Shown here one piece after another: positions 1 to 9,400 of a stretch of DNA of 10,452 nt. A program made the translations under genes and the position numbers. Source of the DNA: Kiritimatiellia bacterium (GTDB taxonomy: Bacteria > Verrucomicrobiota > Kiritimatiellia > RFP12 > DVOR01). The notes under the pieces were generated by a model that was not told where the DNA came from, searched no databases, and was given only the letters and a program-made list of their open reading frames with translations. Each line of letters begins with the position of its first letter. Position 1 is the stretch's first letter. Location: assembly GCA_017457555.1 (NCBI GenBank), contig JAFTHG010000321.1, positions 1-10,452 on the forward strand, in the 5' to 3' direction.

Positions 1-405
1 CTTAATAGTGACGGTTCCGCCGTAGTTAACAACTGCTGATCCCAGGGTCTTATTGTTGGTAGCAGTGATGGTGCCGCTCTCCATAGTGAAGGAGCCGCTC
101 TTGGTCTCCACACCGTAGCACTTTGCCCAGATCTCGCCGGTGCCAACGCTGTCCTTCAGGGTCAGGTCACCACCGTCAACAATGAAGGCATAGTAGGATT
201 TGGTTGCGGGGACATCAGGACCGGTCAGCTTCTTGCCATTCAGGTCAATAGTGATATTTGCTCCTGCGGGAATAGTTACGCTTGCGGTGAGCTCGATATC
301 ACGGATGATGAGGATGGGACAAGTGTAGCCCATTCTAATAACTTCATCGATTGCATGCTGAAGCGTATAAGCACCTGCTCCGCCGTAGGTTGCAACCACG
401 TACTT
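1..405 (-). other. Beta-helix module 11, partial (residues 3342-3476)
   Basis: This module has a degenerate header at 405-289, 'VATYGGAGAYTLQHAIDEV' and 'CPILIIRDIELTASVTIPAG'. It is followed by 'ITIDLNGKKLTGPD' and 'GDLTLKDSVGTGEIWAKCYG', closely resembling the start of module 4 ('NLTIQDSVGGGKIS'). 'GSFTMESGTITATNNKTLGS' and 'GGTVTIK' follow up to the window edge, where the frame is still open. More of this module, and probably further domains, lie to the left. Confidence 0.75.
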
Positions 406-3400
406 AATCTCGCCACTGACTACAGTGGTATCGCTGATGGCAACTTCGCCTGTAGCGGTCCAGTTGGATACAGCGAGGCCGATTTCGCCCTCTTCATCAG
501 TTGCGCTGATCTTGCCGCCGTTTACAGTAACGGTAGTACCATTTGCAATGTGACCGTTCGCCTCATCACTGTTAAGCTGGATAGCACCATAGCTGAAGTT
601 GGGATCGTTCTCAACGCTGTAAAGCTCGGAATCGGTGACAGTGATGTCCATATCAGAGCCCCAGATGTTCAGAGCAATCGCGGAAGTCAGCTTGCTATTC
701 GTGATGGACACAGTAGCATTATCTGCGTAAGTCGGGAAGTTAATTGCGTAGGATTTGCTGGTAACTGTTACCTTTTCAACAGTGAGTGTACCGTTGGTGT
801 TGTAGTTGATACCACGCTCTGCAGACGATGCATCAACCGTAAGATTCTTGATCGTTACGTTTGCACCGTTTGCTTCCATAGGAATCTCGATCGCACGGTT
901 AGTACCTGTGTAGGTCAGCTTCTTGCCGTTACCGTCAAGTGTGATTGCCTTATTGATTACAAGAATCTCAGACATTGTTACGTCAGCAAGAAGTGTAACA
1001 GTATCACCGGGCTGTGCAGCTTCCAAAGCAGCCGCCACCGACTCATACTTCTCAGTACCGACCTGTGCGACATACGCCTTGTCACGCACGGTATAGACGT
1101 TGCCATTCTGCACCAGCACGTGTGTTGCATCAGTGACCACACCACCGGTGATGGTGCCGGCCGTATGCGTAAAGGTGCCGCCGGTCACTTCCACCTTGCC
1201 GGTAATGGTGCCGCTGGTATTGAGCGTTACGGACGGCTCTGCATAATCGGCATACTTACACACGTCAAAGGCAATGCCGCCATCCTTTTGGGAGGTGATT
1301 GCAGTTGTACCTGTAAGTGCCACAGTGCCCGAGTTGATCGAAACCACATAGGACGTTTTGGTATTGCCCGTAACGGCAACATCCTCCAACGTCAAGTTGG
1401 CATAGTTCTGAATCGCAAAGTTGTTACCGGTTTGATTATCATGACCGCGGACCGCAGCCTCGTCAATCACAATTGCGCCCTGCTTGATGGTCACGGTATT
1501 GCCGGAAAGAATCTGGAAGCCACAAGACTTTGTCCCCGACGAACCGACCAACGTACCGTCAATCGTGTAGGTCTTCTCATTCAAATCAATCGTGATCGAC
1601 TTGTCGATGATGATACCGTTACCCGAAGCATCTGTCAGGAGCGTCACCGTCTGACCGGGAGTCGCCGCAGCAACCGCAGCAACGAGCGTGTCATAATAAC
1701 CATCTCCCGCCTTAGCGATCTTTCCGTAGGCCGGATCAACCACCACACCGTAGGTGCCGTCTGTATTCTGGTTGATGATGTAGCCTTCGGTAGGTGCTGC
1801 GTAAGCGACGTTTTCTTCAATCGGATTCGCCTCGTAAGTACCACCGGTAACTTCAAGCATACCCGTCGCAGATCCCTGACGCCCATAGATGGTCGTAATG
1901 GTCGTAGTCGCCGAGACAACCGTATTTCCGCTGGTTGTGGCAGCAACCGCCACACCACCCTGCATGGTTTCACCTCCGGCTGTCGCAGACTGACCGGCCG
2001 CACCGATCGTCCCCATCACAGAGCCGGCCTTATTAGCAGAAGATCCTGTGGAAGTGATGCTGTTGTCAGAGACAGTTGCGTCCTTGATAATCACGTTCGT
2101 CCATGCATCATTTGCCGCATGACCGATGATACCACCCGCAGATCCCTTACCTGTAATCGTGGAGCCAGTGACAGAGCACCCATCAAAGGTAAGCGTCATA
2201 AAGACAGGACCATCATTCCCGGAGTAACCGCCGGCAATACCCACAAGACCACCTGTCCAATGCCCACCCTTCACCGTGGAGTTCTTGAGGTGGCAATTCT
2301 TGAGGGTAATCGTTTCACTTGCGGAGGGGTAACCGATAAATGCACCCACGCCGACAGTACCTTTATCATCATTCTCATCGTTGACGATGGTTGAATCAGC
2401 GATCGTAAGATCATTGATGACAAGACCCGACTTGCCCGCCCATGTGCCGGAGAAGAGCATATCCGTCAAGCCCTTAATCGTCTTATTGTTACCGTTCACT
2501 GTTACAAGCGGATAGCCGGGAGCAGAAACCTGAACAGGCGTCCACGTCTTACCCGTCATGTCAATGTCTGTCAGGACATCCACCGTCACCTCACCTGTTC
2601 CCTTCGCCGCGGCATTGAGGGCGTCCTGAAGCGTGAGGTAGTATACTTCGCCAATCTTTGCTTCCACTGTCATCGGCTTGGTGTCAATCGTAACATCAAT
2701 ACCCATATCTGCAATGTCACCTTTATAGATGACATCTGTCAACGGTTTCGTACTTGGATTACCTTCCGAATCAACGACCGTACACCCTGTAAAGACGGCA
2801 TCAACATCCTCCTTACCAAAGTCGATGGTCATATCCTCATTGAACTTGACATTGGTCATCTGCGCATTCTGATAGAAGCGGAGCTGATTGTAGTTGCCGT
2901 TGGCAAAGGTGGTATCCTCAATAGCCACGTTGGTAATCGTTCCCGCGAACGACGTCCACCCCGTAATGACACAATTGTCGATTATGATGTCGCCACCGGC
3001 ATAACCATCAAAGTGGATGCCATACGTCTGCCCGGTGATCACGCTGTCCTTGAAGGTGACCGTGCCAGTCGTATAACAATAACGGAAACCATTCTTGCCA
3101 ACGACCGAACAACCTTCAATCAAAACATTCTTCGCATTGATAGTGCCACCATTGCCAGAAGGATTATTCACATTGATATTTCTGACCGTTGCACCATCTG
3201 CTGTAACATTCAACGTGCCATTGAACGTAACGAGGTTATTCCCCTCGGCATCTGTCGCTCCGACAACCGTGATTGCTTTGTCCACCGTCAAGCCCTGATT
3301 ATAAGTGCCGGACATGATTGTTACGGTATCGCCTGGCTGAGCAGCAGTAAAGGCAGCCGCAAGGGTGGCGTAAGACGTAATCGTTGTTTCTGTCGTAACG

Positions 3401-6400
3401 ACTGCTTCGCCTGCTTCCAGGACAACGCCATCAAACGCCATCAGGCCTTCAGCAACGGTAGGTGTAACAAACGCACCACCTGTTGCATACACGATATTTG
3501 GCACAGTCACCGTTGCAGAAGCACCCTTATATCCAGAAACATTACCGTATACACAAAGAGCGCCATCAAAAGGAGCATTTACTTCAACTGCAGCATCTGT
3601 ATAGTAGCCAACAGCATAAATTGGCGTTGAAACGGTAGGATCAATATCAAAGGTGCCACCATTGACAACAATCTCGCCACCCCATGCCATGATGCCATAC
3701 GTATCTTCTACCGTTAAGGTAGCGCCTTCCTTCACGATAAGCTCACCATCATCCAAACGAATCAATCCGCCGGTATTAACAACGTCCAGTTCGTTGCCGT
3801 TTTTATCAACATTACGGGCAATGCTGATGGTGCCGCCTTCCAAGACGACCTTGCCATCGCCCAAGACATACAGCGCGGGACCACCATTGCCATACCAGCC
3901 GTTTGAAGAATCGGTTACACCGCAAGCTCCGGCGATCCACTTACCCGTCTGGGCGGACGAAGAATCCTTCAAGGTAAACGTACCACGAATGCAAGCTTCC
4001 AAAGGATTACCTGTCGGTGATTCCTGTGTCACAGTGTAGCCATTGAGATCCCAAACAATCTCATAGCCCGGATCCACACAAATCGTAGAAGAGGTGCCTG
4101 CCGGATAAGCCTTCAAGATAACATCAGCCTCTTGGGTGACGTTCTGATAAGGATAGATACGGGCAGGATTATTTGTGCTTGGATTGTACGTCACAGCGGC
4201 TTCCAACGTGGGGAATACGCGGAACTCAACATTATTGGCCGGCATATTGTTGTACTGATACACTTCCCAGCCAAATCCACTGACGAACTTAATGTTGTTT
4301 GAAGCGACCGCGCCATCAGCAGAAGCCACATTACGGACACGCGCCTTCTCTGTGGAGACAAACGTATGACCGTTTACATCCACATTGACGATACCGCCCT
4401 TGTTAAAGACCGGCTTTTCAGCGCAAGTAACATCCTGCATCAGGACGATCGTATCACCTGCCTGTGCAGCTGCAAGGGCTGCTTCAAAGGTTTCGTATGC
4501 GACGTTGCCGATCTGAGCAACAAGGAAATGGGAAACTGTCGTACCGGTAACATTCTCAACAACGCTACCAGACGCCTCAACGCCGACAGGAGCGCCACCA
4601 TTGTTATTGCGGTCGCCACCTACGAGCGCACCAGCGCTCTTTGCGTTACCAAGAACGAAAGTTACGTTCTTAACGGTACTATTATTCAAGATGCCGCCGC
4701 TTGTAGCGGAACCAAAGTAGTTACCGATGATACCGCCGATGGTGCAGGTGGAAGCATTGTCATCTGCATATTCTGCAGTTGCCGTCGACTCAACTATCAC
4801 GTTCTCAACCGTATTGCCGACATAGTCATTGCCGCGAGCTGTCGTACCGACGAGGCCACCGATTTTACGAGTACCAGCAACCTTGATATTCTTAACGGTA
4901 GAATTGGCGACGCCGAGGGTATTACCCTCACCAAGGTGACCGATAAGGCCACCGATGTTGTCACCCTCTTCGGTCGAGCCATAGACACCGAGGACGAAGC
5001 TGGTAGCAACACCATCGCCGATTACAGAACAGTTCTTGATATTGGCATAACCCTTACCGGCGAGACCACCAACAGAATTCTCTCCTGTAACTTCGATACG
5101 ACCTGTCACATGGCAGTTATCCAAAGTACCAACAGAATTTTCCAGTTCACCAACCATTGCACCAACAGACACCAGGCCCTTAACCTTGGCATTGTTGACC
5201 GTCAGGTTTTTGATGACAGAAGCGTAGCCGAAAAGACCTGCGTTGTTGGCACCGATATCAACAATCAGATTGCTGATTGTCTTGCCGTTACCGTCAAACG
5301 TACCGAGGAACTTGGTCGTAGCATTACCAATCGGAGTCCAAACAACGCTACCAAGATCGATATCGTCCGTCAACTTGATGAACTGATTATCAAAAGCATT
5401 GCCGCCGTTGACCTTGCTTGCGAAGAGCTTCAGTTCATCCAAAGTGCCGATCACGTAAGGATCAGCCTCTGTACCGGAGCCGGTCAGACTAGCCTGAACA
5501 CCGTAGGTGCCGTCTGCGTTTTGCTTCACTTCATAGCCATCGGCGCAGAAGTCGGAAACATCGGTCGTAAAGGTACCACCGGAGATGATTCCCTCGTCGA
5601 AATTGGAAATCGGGAAACTATTACTGTAGCCAATTTCACCAGTGACCGTACCACCAGAGATGGCAACGTCTAACTTTTCACCTGTGCCGCCTCCGCCAAA
5701 GATCATGATGGCCTTTGAGGAGTTGTTCTTGTTGATTGCGCCACCAGTAATGCTGAGCGCACCCACGGTCGTCTTAGTACTCGAAGGGTTCTGCACTTCA
5801 ATACGACCATTAACCGTGCCACCCGTAATCGTGATGTTGACGGCTTCGGTTTCACTATCGGCACGCAGACGCAAGGCACTATAGTTTGCACAGGTCACCG
5901 TGCCACCTTCAATGATGGTATTCACCTCCGTAGCGGCGCCCCAGATACTCGTATCAATGGCGTAAGGGAAACCTGCATCTGCAACAGCCTGAGAGCTGAG
6001 GTTTTCAATCGTACCAGACTTAAGCGTCAGCGTGCCACGGTTTGTGATTGTATTGGAGATAAAGTTTCCACCAACAGTATCGGTATAGCTGATTTTACCG
6101 CCACCCACGCTGTCCTGAATGGTCAAATTACCATCGTTGAGAATCATCTGGTAGTTACCAGTCTGCGCCTTGGTCTGGCTGATGGTCTTGCCATTGAGGT
6201 CAAGCGTAATGGTCTTGCCCACAGGAATGGTAAGCGTATCGGTCAAAGCAATATCAGCCTGAACAACGATGGTCTCACCTGCCTGTGCAGCCTCAACAGC
6301 TTCTGCAAGCGTGGCGTAGCCTGTTTCGCCAATCTTGGCGGCAGGCTTTGCGAGCACCAACTGTGTTAAGGTGGCATCCTTATAGTACGACTCCACTTCA

Positions 6401-9400
6401 ACCGTTGCGCTACCATTTACATCCGGGCCGGTCTTGCCATCACCCCAGTAGTTGGCATCTGCATGAATAACCGTATCTTCGGTTGTACCATAAATGTGCA
6501 CATTGCCTGTCGTTGCAACGTTCTTTTCCATGTTAATGGTTGCCTTAACAGCACCTGTGCCACGGAGCGTAATGATGGCATCGTCACCCGATGTCGCCGC
6601 AGAGGAAAGCACATTATTGGTAAAGGTGAAGGATTCTGCAACTTCGTCACTATTCTTCACCCCGGCACGCAAGACATAGCCATCCACAGCAATCGTGCTA
6701 TTCGTGACTTCAATCTTATGCGTGTAGTTGATGTTCATACCATTCTTCGTCTGAACAGTACAGTTATCCACCACAATACCCTTGTCACCGCCGACATTGT
6801 TCACCTGCAAGAGACTGTGCAACAGATTATCGTTTGCGGTGCAGTTCTTAACGACCCAGTTCCAATCGCCGCCATCTTTATGACGGATTGCCGCAACACT
6901 GTTACGCGTATTCGCATCTACGCCCTTAAAGGTGCAACCATCAATGGTTACATTGTGCGAGTAGGAATATGCAGACGCGCTCGAACGATCACGCGTATAG
7001 ATGATTGCGTCAGGTGTCTTTGTCGTTGCATCATAAGGCTTAGACTGGAAGATCACGTTCTGAATCAACAATGTTTCGGTTGCAGGATTTGCCGCATCAT
7101 ACGCCTTGCCGCCATGAATGGCAAATGTACCCGTCAACGTCTTCCCATTACCATCAACAATCACATCCACGGCAGTCTTCTGCACAAACAAGACATCTTC
7201 CGTAATATCTGCTTGTAATACAACCGTGTCACCATCAACAGCAGCATCAAGAGCTTCCTGAAGTGTGGCGTAGCCTGTTTCGCCAATCTTGGCGGCAGGA
7301 TCGGGCTCTACCAGGGTGCGATTATCGCTATCAACAATATACTCTGTTTCTTCGATTACGACGGATTTCCCCTCAATTTCGGAAGCATAGTCGTCATCAA
7401 CCTCAACCGTACCCTTGGTATTATTGTATGTATTACCTGTAAGCTCAACACTCTCACCGCGGGTAAGAACAACCGCATGCTTTTCTGTAATTGTAGACGA
7501 GAATGTGGTTCCCGTAACGGTCACCTCGGAGAACTTCGCGCCGTTCTCAGCATACAACTTGATGCCACGAACGCCGTTGAATTCGGAATCCTCTACGACA
7601 CAGTTCGTTGCATTACCGTCAATCCAAAGACTGTATTGACCAGACGTGGTGTTATTGAAGTTACAGCCACTGAACTTAACGGTCTTACCATCTCCGCTTC
7701 CAAGTGCACAAACACCAGTGGGGAATGTGCAGTTGGTATAGGTCACGATACCTGCAGAATAGGTGGAGAAATATTCATTAAGACGTCCATCAATCGCGTA
7801 AGAACCGTTAATCTTACGAAGCGTCAAATCCTTGAAGTTTACGTTGCTATCATTGGAACGTGCATCAAAGTATCCGATACCGTTGATGCAGATTTCTGCA
7901 TCGTCAGTCTTACCAACGAAGGTAATTGAATCATAAGCTCCGGTCAAGCCCACGCCAGTCGTCTCAACCTTGCCGTAGATCTCAATCGTCACATCGCCGG
8001 TCATGCTGTTTGCAGCCGTAATGGCAGCGGCAAAGGTGGTGTACTCCGTCGTGCCAATCTTGGCAACGGGTTGGACGGTTGCAAAGGTTTGATTTGATGT
8101 ATTCGCAGGAATAACCGTCGTTGTGCCGACATTGTTCGTCTTTTCAACAACCACATTCGCGGCTGTACCAGCAGTAGAAACATTGGCCGTTGTTTCACCC
8201 ACGCCATAGTCCAAAAGGATATCTGCGCCTCCTTCAGGCGTGCCCGAGAATGTTGTACCCGAAACAGTCAGCACCGACTTACCACCCTCTACCGAGGAAA
8301 GAATACGGACAGGAATCTGATCTGCACTGACATCTGCGCCGCAGTTCGTAAAAGTACTGTTCTGAATCGTAACCGTTTGAGTACCTGCAGCCTTATGATT
8401 CAGGTTAATAGCCTTATTCAAGTTGGAGAAATCAACATTGCTAATCGTGATTGCGCCATCTGCATTGGAGTAAACGGCTTCCTTAATGACACCTTCAAAG
8501 GAGGAGTCCTTGATGGTGATATTCAGCGTCCCTGTCGTCCCCGTGATAAAGACCTTGCCCATATTCTGGCAATCTTCAAAGACGAGATTTACGGTGTGTG
8601 TGGTCGCCTTGGTGCCCCAAGCACCGCAACCATCCAAATCCTTCACCGTAAGGGTCATATCCGCGGCAATATCCTTACCACCACTCGGATCGGTGTTGCC
8701 GATATCAAAATCGCGTTCGGCACCACCAGAAACGTAAGCACCATTACCATAAATCGTAAGCGTTGCAGTCACAGGCGCATGCTGCAAGGAGCCGACATCT
8801 GCCCCGGGTTTGCAGTAGAGTGTTGCGCCAGCCGTGCCGCAGACAGCTTCTGTCGCAGCCTGCAATGTAGCATAATACGTTGTGCCATCCGTCACCGTAT
8901 TCGTGCCAAAGCTTGCAGTGGTCACACCTGCTGGAAGAACAACATCACTTTGTTCAACCGCATAGGTCGAGAAGGCTTGAGATGTAATTTCAACGAATTT
9001 GGCGCCATCTTCTTCCTGAATTTCATAAACGCCAATGACGTCCTCTTCATGCGTGACCTTGGCAAAGCCGGTCCATGCAGTAGGGAGTGGGAGACGGAAG
9101 GTAATCGCCTTGGAGGGCGTAGCGACCTTGGTGCCTTCGGCGTTCTTGGGCTCAACATTAAAGGTGACCTTGGTGGTTTCGGTTGCTTCCGTATCCACCT
9201 TGGCGAGGCTGATTTCAAAGGTCTTCACATCGGCAGGCAGTACCACCGGCGTGTTTTCCACGGCGGCATTGTTCTGAACGCCTTCAGGAGCCGTCACATC
9301 CTCAGGAATGGTCACGGTCGGCTTTTCGCCTACCTTAAATTCATAGGTCTTGCCAATGACATAGCTCTCGGATTCATCCGCAGGATTGTACATGCGAAGT

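Noticed and set aside
1644..2003. A minus-strand open frame of 119 residues in another frame
   Set aside because: It overlaps the continuous giant frame completely, is rich in Arg, Leu and Pro as expected of an off-frame reading, and has no domain signal.
355..2394. A 679-residue plus-strand open frame
   Set aside because: It lies antisense and codon-aligned to the minus-strand giant gene, has no recognisable domain and an implausible Cys/Arg/His-rich composition, and its start has no clear ribosome binding site. The opposite strand has coherent beta-helix sequence throughout.
4366..5673. A 435-residue plus-strand open frame
   Set aside because: It is an antisense shadow of the GLUG module and its neighbours; the glycine-rich repeat pattern is only meaningful on the minus strand.
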